This document shows positions 21,001 through 29,995 of a stretch of DNA of 64,000 bases, in pieces. The notes under the pieces were generated by a model. That model saw nothing but the letters and a program-made list of their open reading frames with translations. It was not told where the DNA came from and did not search any database. A program made the position numbers and the translations under genes. This DNA comes from Plectosphaerella cucumerina. Its lineage: Eukaryota > Ascomycota > Sordariomycetes > Glomerellales > Plectosphaerellaceae. Position 1 is the stretch's first letter. Every line of letters starts with the position of its first letter. Location of the stretch: assembly GCA_020746995.1 (NCBI GenBank), contig JAGPXD010000004.1, positions 4,774,001-4,838,000 of the forward strand. The letters run 5' to 3'.

Positions 21001-22429
21001 AATGCCAGGACCTCGGCAAAGATGCACCCGAATGACCAAACATCGCTCGACCGCCCAACTCCGTGTCCAGTTTCGCCCTTGGCATGAGGGTCCCATTGCT
21101 CAGGCACCTCGGGGGCCTGATATTGTCCTATTCCACGCCTAGCCCTTGTGTTCAGAGTCAGTCGTCTTCGAAGCTTATCCTCTTTCCCATCATACTCGTC
21201 GTCCTCCTCCTTGAGAACCGATATCCCAAAGTCACACAGCTTCCAGCGCCCCACGGCGCCATCCCCGCCAAAGATGATGATGTTATCGGGCTTCAGGTCC
21301 ATGTGAGTACACCTTACCCAGCGCCCAGACGTAGGAGCGGCAAAGCCTTCGTGGAGGAAGCGAAGGGCTCCTGCCAGTTTAACGCATTGCTGGAGCAGAG
21401 CACGCGCCAGGTCAGGCTGAGGGCCCCAACCATGTGCAGCGTGAGGGAACCGCTCGTCAAAATTGTACAGCATCGAGCCGGTTCCATCATGACGCCTGCC
21501 GCCACTAAGAAACTGTCCGAGATCTCCCAGCTCGGCACGAGGGTAGAAGATGAGCAGTCGCGGAGCGTCGCCAAGTTCGATGACGGCGCTCGCCAGGGAG
21601 ATGCTGTGGTTGGAGGCCTGGCCCTGCTTGAGAAGGCGCATGTTTGCCGCCTCTGCGCGGCCGTTCTCGAGACCGTCAGCGCGCCCAGGGCTGTCGGTGA
21701 AAGATTTGACGGCGACGACGACAGGTTGACGGTGGTGCTCCTGCGGTGAGGATGTGGTCAGCCCCTATTGTGGGTCGGAATAGGGGCGAGAGGCGAAGAC
21801 AGGAACGACATACCGGCACCACGGACCCCGAACTGGGATCTTCGTCGACAACGTATTCTGGAGCTATTTTGAAGAACTAAGAGTTCAGCATAGATTCACT
21901 ACTGTTGTAGTTTGGCCGGCGATACCTTGACATCCCCGTACCCCCCGTGCTCTTCCCCTGGGTCACACTCGACAAAAGGCAGCCTTGTCCGCTCATCAGG
22001 AATCTTCTGCGCCCATCGCGTCGGCGAATTGATCACAAGCATCGCCGGCGTGAAAAGATACTGTTCCTCCCATCGGGAGAACTTGGCTCGCGACAGGCCC
22101 AGCGCGGCGAGCTGGTTCCCGGAGTACGGCATGCCGACGTCTTGGTAGCACTGCGTGTTCCCATCGAAGAGCAGCCCTGAGAGCCGTACATAGAAGCTTA
22201 TCGGAACGTCGATATATGCGAGAAAGGTGATGAAAAGAAGGGATTTGGTCCATATGACTTCGAGGTAGGAGGGAGAGAGGTCGGGGAGAACATCGCGGAG
22301 GCGATCTCGGTGGCCCCAAAGGGCGCGAATGTCCGAGGCGAGGAAGAAATGTCGATCAGGGATTGCCTGGATGCGCAGCTCAGGAAGACCGTCGTACACA
22401 TGTAGGAGCTGGCGGTCCCGGGCGGTCAT
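18004..22429 (-). CDS. STAND/NLR-like protein: N-terminal domain + protein kinase + NB-ARC + TPR
   Basis: Four exons on the minus strand (21926-22429, 21814-21876, 18118-21740, 18004-18067) join in frame to 1417 residues. Kinase lobes are split by introns: glycine-rich loop GGYGDV (about 162-167), VAVK with Lys201, a likely alpha-C Glu219, HMDLKPDN (335-342), DFG (359-361) and YQAPEV. The catalytic HRD Arg is Met, so this is a non-RD kinase. A Ser/Thr linker with TTGS repeats follows (about 472-500). NB-ARC begins with TGRSSFISKMKGFF, then P-loop GLGGVGKTQ (705-713), LLVFDNVDD and GCLPLALDQAGTYV. The C-terminal 400 residues are helical TPR-like pairs. The last exon (SFKHFRRTMNEFKGRSET, then a stop) uses a GTGAGT donor and a CTAAC branch point. 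Without it the frame ends two residues later. Such proteins act as fungal self/non-self or stress receptors by family analogy. Ligand and output are unknown. The N-terminal 160 residues are unrecognised and may extend upstream. Confidence 0.88.
20808..20891 (-). repeat. In-frame degenerate 15-18-nt repeat in the kinase-NLR linker
   Basis: The codons for residues about 473-500 repeat a Thr-Thr-Gly-Ser-(His/Gln/Arg)-like unit (PTTGSQTTRSRTTGSHATGS, then HTTGS). The sequence is low-complexity, Ser/Thr-rich and likely disordered. It is a possible phospho-acceptor region for the adjacent kinase. Confidence 0.7.
21741..21813 (-). other. Intron 2 of kinase-NLR with perfect 9-bp hairpin
   Basis: Inside this 73-bp intron, GCCCCTATT (21761-21769) and AATAGGGGC (21779-21787) are perfect reverse complements around a 9-nt loop. 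Confidence 0.6.
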
Positions 22430-22557
22430 CTGCTCCGCGTAGCCAAGCCTATGGTCGACCGTTGGCGCCAGTCCGCCATAACTCCACTTTTACCAGCTGA
22501 CCCTGTCGAAGCTATGAGTCAGCCAGCGAGGGGATGTACCGCGTTCCGCGCGGGTAG

Positions 22558-22912
22558 GTAAGGTGCTGTATTTTTAGTGGGTGAGGTGCTGTATTTTCAG
22601 TGGGTGAGGTGCTGTATTTTTAGTAGGTAAGGTACTGTATTTTCATTGGGTGAGGTGCTGTATTTTCAGTGGGTAAGGTGCTGTATTTTCAGTGGGTGAG
22701 GTACTGTATTTTTAGTGGGTGAGGTGCTGTATTTTCAGTAGGTGAGGTGCTATATTTTTAGTGGGTAAGTCCCCTATATTTTTAGGGGGTAAGTCCCCTA
22801 TATTTTTAGGGGGTAAGTCCCCTATATTTTTAGGGGGTGAGTGTGCTGTATTTTCAGGGGGTGAGTGTGCTGTATTTTTAGGGGGTGAGTGTACTGTATT
22901 TTTAGGGGGTGA
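22558..22912. repeat. Minisatellite: nine 23-bp units then six 24-bp units
   Basis: Units begin GTGAG or GTAAG at 22558 and then every 23 bp up to 22765, and every 24 bp up to 22909. Three variants occur in blocks: GTGAGGTGCTGTATTTTYAG-type, GTAAGTCCCCTATATTTTTAG-type (three adjacent copies) and GTGAGTGTGCTGTATTTTTAG-type. On the + strand each unit starts like a 5' splice site and ends like a pyrimidine tract plus AG. The array lies immediately upstream of the kinase-NLR start, or inside an upstream intron of it. The higher identity of adjacent copies shows that local duplication has been recent. Confidence 0.95.
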
Positions 22913-22950
22913 AGTGAGGTACTTAAACGGGTAGATATTCTACTGCGTAC

Positions 22951-23258
22951 CTTGTGTAATTAAAGATTCGCGCAAGGTTATGGCGGACTGGCACCAGGGT
23001 GCGACCGTACCAAGCCCGGATTGCTCCATCTGGGAATATCGAATCTTCAGAGACAGCAATGTTCAGGACGCAGTTGCCCTCGATGCCCCCCCCGAAGACG
23101 AAAGCTGAAGTATCAGGCTCTCTCCATTCCAAGGACCCCGCCTCCCTCCCTCGAGGGGGGGCGCTCCGGCAGCTGGGGGCCATCCACGCCTCATGCATTG
23201 CCTCTGCCCTCACCGACTTGAATCTCACTGCTGCCTCCTCCCAATCTCGGTGGTACAA
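22951..23258 (-). CDS. Possible upstream exon of the kinase-NLR, or separate small ORF
   Basis: A minus-strand open frame has protein-like composition (SAFVFGGGIEGNCVLNIAVS, then FPDGAIRAWYGRTLVPVRHN). It reaches a GTACGC donor at 22950. Joined to an AG at about 22486-22487, it would continue in frame as YGGLAPTVDHRLGYAEQ into the residue taken above as the start Met. That acceptor is weak: a better acceptor 15-20 bp earlier would give a frame ending at once. If real, the minisatellite is intronic. Otherwise the frame ends at 22923 as a short unrecognised ORF. Confidence 0.3.
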
Positions 23259-23427
23259 GCCCAGGGCCTATTACAAAAGGGCCCTCCTACAAAAGCCACC
23301 ACGCGAGCCTCGTGATATAGTCCGCGGTGAGGCCCTCTTCCTTACAACTTACAAGACCATCCCGCCTCGCTCATCGAATGGCCTACGGCGACGGCGACGG
23401 CATCGCGGATTCGCGCCTCGCCCAGCC

Positions 23428-23859
23428 ATGGAACTAGTGCGCAACATATTTCCCCAAAGTCTCACACGATACATCACCTACGGCGAGGACCTGCTGGCTT
23501 ACCTCCAGGAGATGTATGGGTACGACATTGATTTTTGCATCGCGGTGAGTACATATCAAATTCGAGTGAGTATTCAGTCCCATCTAATCATTCGCAGCAC
23601 GAGAACGACCGGTGGTTTTTCGACTGCCCAGACCAACTCGACGATGTAAGTCTGCCATCTCCTGGGCCATGACCTGGAAGCTGACAATTTCGCAGAGCCA
23701 GCTGAGGCATGCTAGACTCCAGCCCACGAGGCAATAACCGCTGACATTGCGTCTAGTTTCATTGCCAACACTATCGCCGACCGGCGAGCTGCGGCTCAGG
23801 CGGCCGCAAGGAGGGAGCATCGGAGAGCTGGTCGGAAGGGGGGCTCAAGTCGGAGATGA
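23428..23859 (+). CDS. Small hypothetical protein (about 102 residues)
   Basis: Three exons are proposed: 23428-23544, 23598-23645 and 23716-23859. The first two are well supported by GTGAGT and GTAAGT donors and a TTCGCAG acceptor. They read MELVRNIFPQSLTRYITYGE, then LLAYLQEMYGYDIDFCIA and HENDRWFFDCPDQLDD. The last exon is less certain. The acceptor at 23715 gives a helical basic tail (AITADIASSFIANTIADRRA, then RREHRRAGRKGG). A stronger acceptor at 23695, preceded by CTGAC, gives a shorter 13-residue tail. No family was recognised. It lies upstream of the CorA-like gene on the same strand and could be its detached N-terminal part: CorA-like fungal proteins often begin with a comparable Tyr-rich segment. 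Exons joining the two were not found. Confidence 0.5.
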
Positions 23860-24403
23860 GTCGAACATGGTGCCAGGCGTCAGCGACGGCAGCCACACGG
23901 GTGGGAGATTGGGGTTTTATTGGGCGCGTCGGAGAGGGTGGCAGCGTGTCCGGTCGCGTGACGAGACCGCTGGTACGGGGTGGCTGCCTCCGTCGGATAG
24001 GGGGCAGTGTTGTGTTGCCGTGTCGGGAGGTTGTGTAACCACACCGGAGATGCATGTCTTCACCGGCTCCCTTGGCACGCCAACGAACTGGCATTTTCTC
24101 TTCCCGTTTGCTATTTTCACTCATGCTCTTTATCTTTCTCTGCCGTGTTGTTTGTCAACTTTGGAACAGAGCCTGATTTATGTTGCTGAGCTTTGCGCAT
24201 CCTCGCGTCCATCTTGAGTGCCCCCCGAGAGCCAGTCGATCAGGCTCCGGACTCGCGCCACGGACTCCGGCTCGGGCATATCACGAGGCAACCGCAAGGC
24301 GTTCCTCCACCCCATCGATCCATCCTCGGTCCTGGTTTATGACCGCCCCTTCCAGCAAGCTGGTCCTCAGTCGACCACCGAAGCTCCTCGTCCGCCCTTG
24401 AGC
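23860..24403. other. Gap between small gene and CorA-like gene
   Basis: About 540 bp. The last 170 bp (from about 24230) read protein-like in frame with the CorA-like start (KAFLHPIDPSSVLVYDRPFQ) and probably belong to its true 5' coding part. The exon that would supply the initiator was not identified. Confidence 0.4.
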
Positions 24404-26138
24404 ATGAGCTGGGACCAGTACTTTGCGCGTCAGCAGGCTGGGCTCGCGCCCCCCGCAGCCCTGCGCAGCCAGTTGGACGACTTGGCAGAGACGGCATTGG
24501 CGCCGGAGAAGGCCATCTTCCACGTGCTGGACATTGACAGAAGTACGTCCACCCAGGAATGGGATCACATTTGGCTACTGGTTAACAACTCAGACTCTGT
24601 CCAGACAGACGTTGTCGAGACTGACAATGACCTCGACCGAGTCCTTGAAGCCTCGCCCAGCGCAGGCGTGCGAATCATGTCCGTTGCGCCGACTCTACTT
24701 CAGCGTCCGTTGACCTTGGCAGCTCCATCTCGTCGACAAGAACCATCATGCCTCTGCGGATAACCTCGCCCATGGCCGCGCGGCTACTTGATCACTACAA
24801 CGTGCGAACCGACTTTCTGAGGGTCCTGCTCTCTTTCGGCGGAGAACCGCATCAGTCCGAGGCTATCAGCGCCAACAGCACGTTTGTTCCACTGGGCGAC
24901 GATGCGTGTGAGTTCGTCAGAGTGTTCTGCTATTGCATGAACTAACATGATAGACACCCTTCTCTACAAACTCAACTATGTCGAGAACAACGGCCGAAAA
25001 GGTCTTGACAACTGGTCGTTCCGCCACACAGGCGTCTACCACCAGCACACCCCTGGCCTCGACCTCTTCCTCCTGCTGCACAGCCAGCCAAATAGCGAGG
25101 TGCCCGTGACACTCGACGACCTGATGGATGACATAGATGGGGAGGACGAGACAATGACTGCATTTCGCAGGGGAATCTTCTCCAATCCCGCCATGATGCA
25201 CCACTTTGTGCTGACCAGCTACGTCGACAATTGGCGAACGTACCTCCGTCACCTGGGCGACCGGTTCTCTGCAGAGGTTCGTCTTCAGCCCATGATGTTC
25301 AATGCCTGACCTTGATCTAATACTATCCTCTTAGCAAAACAAAGCCATGGTCCCTCATCTTCGCAACCGCGCGAGCCATGACGTCTCCGAGTCTTATCAG
25401 AGCGTCCGCAACCTCCGCAACACAAACGACCTGGCCCTCTTCGCCACCGCCTGCTGCCGAAGCAATCTCGGTGTCACAAGCTGCATTCTACGAAGCGGTC
25501 GATTGCCCGACGTGCAAGCGTCCGAGTTGCAGTCAATGGAGACAATTTTGCATGGCTACATTGAGAGCTCTGGCGTGTTGCGCCAACGCATCAACAACAC
25601 GGTCGAGCTGGTGGGTTCTTTCCCCGTGTTTGAGTGAACATGATCTGACTCTCTCAGGCCTCCTACATGCTCTCCATGCGCAATCGGCAGGAGCTGCAGG
25701 CGCTTACCCGCGAGATGGAGACACACATCAAGAACACGGGCGAGGTAACCCTCAAGCTCAAGGACCTGACCGAGAACACAGTCGACGACAGCGCAATCGT
25801 GAAAATCATCACTATCATCTCGGCCATCTATCTTCCAGGTAGCTTCGTCGGGGTAAGTTTCTGGTTTGTCCCCCATGTACACCGCTGACGATTGCCAGTC
25901 CATCTTCGGGAGCAACTATTTCTCCTTCAACGAGACCACCCGCCGCATCGCCATTGCCCGTGACTTCTGGGTCTTTGCCCTCCTCTGGCTGGGTCTCACA
26001 CTTCTGACCGCCGCCGTGTACGTGTACACCTACGTGCGGAAGCGGAAGCCCCGGGCGACCTCGGAGGAAACAGCTGAGCGCCAGAAGGTTCTGAGCGGCT
26101 TCAGCACGGAAAGCAAGGCCTCAAGGGGGAGGAAGTAG
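24404..26138 (+). CDS. CorA-like Mg2+ transporter family membrane protein
   Basis: Six exons (24404-24542, 24704-24907, 24954-25276, 25335-25610, 25658-25852, 25899-26138) join in frame to 458 residues. The last five junctions are firm. The first intron (24543-24703) is chosen only because it restores frame. The N-terminal part is soluble, and a long charged coiled-coil-like helix follows (LSMRNRQELQALTREMETHI). The two C-terminal membrane helices are IITIISAIYLPGSFVG and FWVFALLWLGLTLLTAAVYV. The motif after the first helix reads SIFGSN where transporting CorA proteins have GMN, so channel activity is doubtful. Fungal genomes carry many such CorA-like proteins of unknown function. The tail is basic and cytosolic. 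The true N-terminus probably lies further upstream. Confidence 0.75.
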
Positions 26139-26298
26139 GATAGTTTGAGTTTTCTAGGCTTTCCACGTGTGTTATTGTAAACCAAGGCGGCGTTCTGTAC
26201 AGTAGGTAGGCGTCAGGGATGTTGTAGTATCGGTATGGTCGAGGAGGTGCTGAAAATATAGAGGTATCAGATTGCTGAGTTGCTCATTTGTCATCACA
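26139..26298. other. Short intergenic segment
   Basis: 3' UTR of the CorA-like gene and upstream flank of the tRNA. Nothing else was seen. Confidence 0.4.
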
Positions 26299-26395
26299 GG
26301 TGAGGTGGCCGAGTTGGTTATGGCGCCAGGTTAAGGTCACCTTAACGGCATTCCTGGTGGGGCAACCCGCGCGAGTTCAAGTCTCGTCCTCATCA
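26299..26395 (+). tRNA. tRNA-Leu (anticodon AAG) with 15-nt intron
   Basis: A 7-bp acceptor stem (GGTGAGG with CCTCATC, one G-U pair) is followed by a D arm, the anticodon stem CCAGG/CCTGG, a long class II variable arm (GGGG/CCCG) and the T arm GCGAG-TTCAAGT-CTCGT. Discriminator A is at 26395. Anticodon AAG is at 26333-26335. The intron is 26337-26351, at the canonical site one base 3' of the anticodon. It contains CCTTAA, complementary to the anticodon-loop TTAAGG, as expected for the splicing-competent precursor. A T-rich Pol III terminator follows at about 26401-26408. Confidence 0.9.
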
Positions 26396-26528
26396 ACGGT
26401 TCTTTTTTTGCCTTTTGCTTGCTGCGACCAACACTACCCCTACCATCGGGCCGCTGGCCGTCCAGACAAAACCGCCAGCTCTCCCTGTCCCAGCAATTCT
26501 CATCAGAAAGACTACTCCAAAGTCCAAG

Positions 26529-27737
26529 CTACTTCTTCTTCACCTCCTTCTCGGTACCCGGAAAGGTCTTCGCAGGCGTCACCTTGTCGACAGTATCAGT
26601 AAAGCTCTCAAAGTCGGGGTTTTGACTCACCTTGGCATCATCCCAGAGAGAGTAGATGTCTTCAGGCAGCATCTTCTTCCGAGAGATCTTCGAAAGCTGA
26701 AGCTTGTCTCCAAAGCCGTCATACTTGACGACAACAGATCCGCCAATCTTCTTCGCCAGGCTGAGGATCCTGTGGACCAGCGCAGCCAGTTTCGCCAGAT
26801 CCCTGTTGTTTCTCTCCTCCCAGAAGTCAATGTCCTCCGCAACGTCTTCGACGGCTGGCACTGGAAACAGACCCCGGTTGTGGTAGGCCCGCACAAGATT
26901 GGGGGTCTGAGAGAGCCAGAGCTGGGGCGCAACGTCCTGGATGTTGAGGAGTCTGTGGGCGACCCTGGTCTTGATCTCGAGAGTGGAACCGAGAGGAACC
27001 GTCTCGCCTTCTCTGCGGATGGACAGCTTGGATCCGGCAACCGGCTTGGCGGGGGTTCGAGTCAGGGACAGAGACTGCAAAGCGTCGGACAGAATGTCGC
27101 CTCCCGACTTGTTGTAGGACTGAGTCGGCTTGGCCAGATATCCGTCGGTCTCGTGGCGGACGATGAAGTTCAGACCGCCGAAGCGATAGGTGATGATTCG
27201 GTGGTGACCAGTGCTTCCGTTGAGCTGGTCCTTGGTGTAGACCTTCTCGAAGTTGTGCCCGAAACCCCTGAACTCGTTCGGTCCGATGATCTCGTAGGTC
27301 TTGGTCTCATCGCGGCAGAAGATGGCGGTGTCCTTGACAAACTCGATGGTGATGGTGAAGGGGTCAGTGCCATGGATATTCGTGCCCGGGCTGACGAAGG
27401 AGAGGAGTTTGCGTATGTTGTTCCGGTCGGTCACGACATCGATGGTCTTGAGATTGAACGAGGGGTTGGTGATGTGCAGAGCACGGAACAGCGGCTCGAG
27501 AGGGCTATCGGGATGGCGAGCTGCGTTCTGGCCAATGTAAAGGAAGCCGGAGTCTTTCTGTAGCTGTCGAGGTGCGGACGGAGGTGACCACAGAGCTGGG
27601 CTGCCGGGAACGGCGATGGTCGGAGTAGGTGCCTCGATCCAGTTGTAGGAAGACAGGTGCTTCACATTAGTGATGGAGGGCGCGTGAGAAGAAGGGGTGG
27701 GGAGATCCTCGATCTCCTGGCGAGTGATTTCGGCCAT
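26529..27737 (-). CDS. Conserved fungal protein of unknown function
   Basis: Single exon, 402 residues, starting MAEITRQEIEDLPTPSSHA. The core contains SSYNWIEAPTPTIAVPGSPA, DSGFLYIGQNAARHPDSPLE, IDVVTDRNNIRKLLSFV and GFGHNFEKVY, plus GSTGHHRIITYRFGGLNFIV and RHETDGY. Proteins with this pattern are frequent in ascomycetes and are often labelled geranylgeranyl pyrophosphate synthetase. The DDxxD motifs needed for a prenyl synthase are absent here, so that name is not supported. The acid-and-Arg pattern in the first half could suit a nuclease or decapping-like fold, but this is only a guess. The C-terminus is Lys-rich. The start at 27737 was preferred over an in-frame upstream ATG because the protein-like pattern begins there. 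Confidence 0.8.
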   Translation of the reverse strand: MAEITRQEIEDLPTPSSHAPSITNVKHLSSYNWIEAPTPTIAVPGSPALWSPPSAPRQLQKDSGFLYIGQNAARHPDSPLEPLFRALHITNPSFNLKTIDVVTDRNNIRKLLSFVSPGTNIHGTDPFTITIEFVKDTAIFCRDETKTYEIIGPNEFRGFGHNFEKVYTKDQLNGSTGHHRIITYRFGGLNFIVRHETDGYLAKPTQSYNKSGGDILSDALQSLSLTRTPAKPVAGSKLSIRREGETVPLGSTLEIKTRVAHRLLNIQDVAPQLWLSQTPNLVRAYHNRGLFPVPAVEDVAEDIDFWEERNNRDLAKLAALVHRILSLAKKIGGSVVVKYDGFGDKLQLSKISRKKMLPEDIYSLWDDAKVSQNPDFESFTDTVDKVTPAKTFPGTEKEVKKK

Positions 27738-28946
27738 GGCTGCGGAGTTCGCCGGGGCTCTCCAGTTGGGTGATGTGAAGATGGAAACACCTACGTAGGT
27801 GGAGATATGAGGTTGATGGAGTTGAATACCAGGTAGGTATTGCAATTTATAGGTGGCTGCCTGGCTCCGGTACTTGCATCAGTTCCTTCCTCCAAGCAAA
27901 AATATGCTGACGTCTTGAAGTTTGTTGCAAAGTCGCAAACCTAGAACCTAGAAGTTGCCCCATTCACTTTTCACCAGCAAGACTTTTCACCACCAAAGCC
28001 AGACCAATAAACGTTTGCATGTCAAACGATGCCTGCCTGCCTTTGCCATCTGGTGTACTCAAGCAACAGCCTAAAGGGGTAAGAGAACAGTTGATGATTG
28101 ATGTCCGACGTTTCGGCCAATTGATGACTCTTGACAAGATGACAGCATCCGAGCTTAATCTCGAACAATGATAGGTCTCGCTTGCCGAGATCAGAGAGGC
28201 CTCCGAACCACATCCCCAAGAATCCTGTTGCCCCCCGCGCCCACCCCCGTGGCCCGACCCAAATCGCCCACATGCCCAGACTCATGTGCTGGAAGACATG
28301 GTCTAAAGCCGCCCGGCACTCGTGCTATTGGAAGGCGAGCGGGGAAGTTTCTTCAAATCGTCTCCCACATTCCAAGACAACTCACTCCGCGGGGGCGCCC
28401 CGTAAGGCCAAGCTTTGCAACCAGCCTGCGGGACTCATCGCCCGGGCGTCTTGGCTCAGCACCTTATCAGATCCATGTCCCGAACCCCAGTGATCCCTAG
28501 GCTGTGCGACCGAGACAAGCCATCCAGAAAAATGACCTGATCTTCCTCAACTGGACAAATTCGACGTCAATAGGCAGTGCTGAACCCTGGGACCGATCAG
28601 ACTCGCCCAGACAAGCGCGTGCCCAGGCCTAATTTGCGTCATGTCACGTCCCTTGGCGACTTGGAGTCACAGTACGAGCCGGGCGAAAAACCCCTGTCGT
28701 TGCGCACCCGACCCCAGGATTGGGCGCCCGAGCACCTGGAAGAGGCGCAGCAGGGCAACAAGGCGGGTATGCTGCACTGCCCGCTGCGGTCGTTGCCCGA
28801 GGGTTGTCATCTGTTGGACGACATTGAGTTCAAGCTTCACGACTTCATATATCAATAAATGGTCGTGATCTAGCATCACTATCAATTCATCCACTCACCA
28901 AAATCAACCACAACATCACATCAACACCAATCCCAGTGCCACCAAC
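27738..28946. other. Divergent intergenic region
   Basis: 1.2 kb between two divergent genes. Open frames around 28168-28860 lack a clear protein signature, and the last of them ends 87 bp before the next start, so they are most likely promoter/leader. No RNA gene was seen. Confidence 0.4.
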
Positions 28947-29842
28947 ATGTCATCCCGCACCGAAGCCTACATCCCTTACCTTGCCGCCCCCGTCCTCGCC
29001 CTCCCGTTCCTTTTCTACCTCTGCTATCGCGCCTTCAAACCAGCCGGGAAAGATGCTGCCGCCGCCAGGCGTTGGGTCCTGTGGACCAAGATCGCGGTCC
29101 CCCTGATCATGATGTGAGTATCCCCGAATCCCAGGCCGGCCCATCAAACATCCCCAGCTGACCAGAACCCTCCAGCGGCGCCCTCTTCGAAATGATACTC
29201 ACCTGTGTCCAACTCGCCAGCTACTATGGCTCTGAACTCAGACTGGCCTCCCGGGTCGGAACCGTGTTGCAAAGCCACGGCGTCGTCGCTCTCTTCCTCT
29301 CCCTCGCCGACGCGGCCCACTGGCTCGCCGCCCTGCGCAACAATGGCGTTCCCGTGCGCAACTCGGGATGGGCCCGCATTCTCGCCTACGTCGTCGCCGG
29401 TACCCTCTCCGTCTTCACCTTCGCCGTGTTCGGATTGTGGGTGGACAGCTTCTATCGGTACGGGATAAGCAACGCCTACGGCGACATGTATCTCAGCATT
29501 ATCTCCTTGACCATCCAGTCCATGTTGTCTGCGATCGGCATCACGATGATCGGCCTCGGCATCGCCCTCCGCTTCAAGACACGAGACAACGCCATTCTCG
29601 TCTCGGCTTCCAAGCATCTGCTTGCCGCTTCCGTTCTCTTCCTGGTTCCCTTCCTCTGGGTCATCCTTACGTACATCATCCAGATGACCGTGATGAACTG
29701 GTATAACACCAGATGGGTCTTTACCGTCCAGGTCTTCCTGTACTGGCTACCTCTGACCGCATGCCTCTTTACCCTGAACCTCCTGCGTGCGCGTTGCATC
29801 GGCACCGAGCATTCGTCCAAGGAGCGCTCGCAATCTGTGTAG
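28947..29842 (+). CDS. Multi-pass (about seven-helix) membrane protein of unknown function
   Basis: Two exons (28947-29113, 29176-29842) encode 277 residues. The intron is 62 bp with a GTGAGT donor. Hydrophobic segments occur at LAAPVLALPFLFYLCYRAF, KIAVPLIMIGALFEMILT, GVVALFLSLADAAHW, ILAYVVAGTLSVFTFAVFGL, YLSIISLTIQSMLSAIGI, HLLAASVLFLVPFLWVILTY and FTVQVFLYWLPLTACLFTL. That gives about seven helices with an outside N-terminus and a short hydrophilic tail. The layout resembles fungal seven-helix proteins of the RTA1/PTH11-like type, but the diagnostic motifs of those families were not seen. It converges with the secreted protease gene with only about 150 bp between stops. Confidence 0.75.
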
Positions 29843-29995
29843 GGGGTGGCAAAGCAGGGTGGCAGAGTGCAGGTTTCCTTCAGGATCCATGATTTACGAG
29901 CTCATGCGACGGATATTCCTTTAGACTAGTTGTTGCTATTAGATTGGTAGGACGGGGGCATAATACCTCCGTCTCAGCGGCAGATACCCAAAGAC

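Noticed and set aside
22558..22912. Regular repeats that might suggest a CRISPR array
   Set aside because: Head-to-tail units without unique spacers in a eukaryotic genome: a minisatellite.
26415..27563. 382-codon + strand frame opposite the conserved fungal protein
   Set aside because: Compositional shadow. It begins right after the tRNA terminator and shows no family pattern.
28577..28858. 93-codon frame before the seven-helix gene
   Set aside because: Ends 88 bp before the real start, lacks a motif and continues in no frame. Probably leader sequence.
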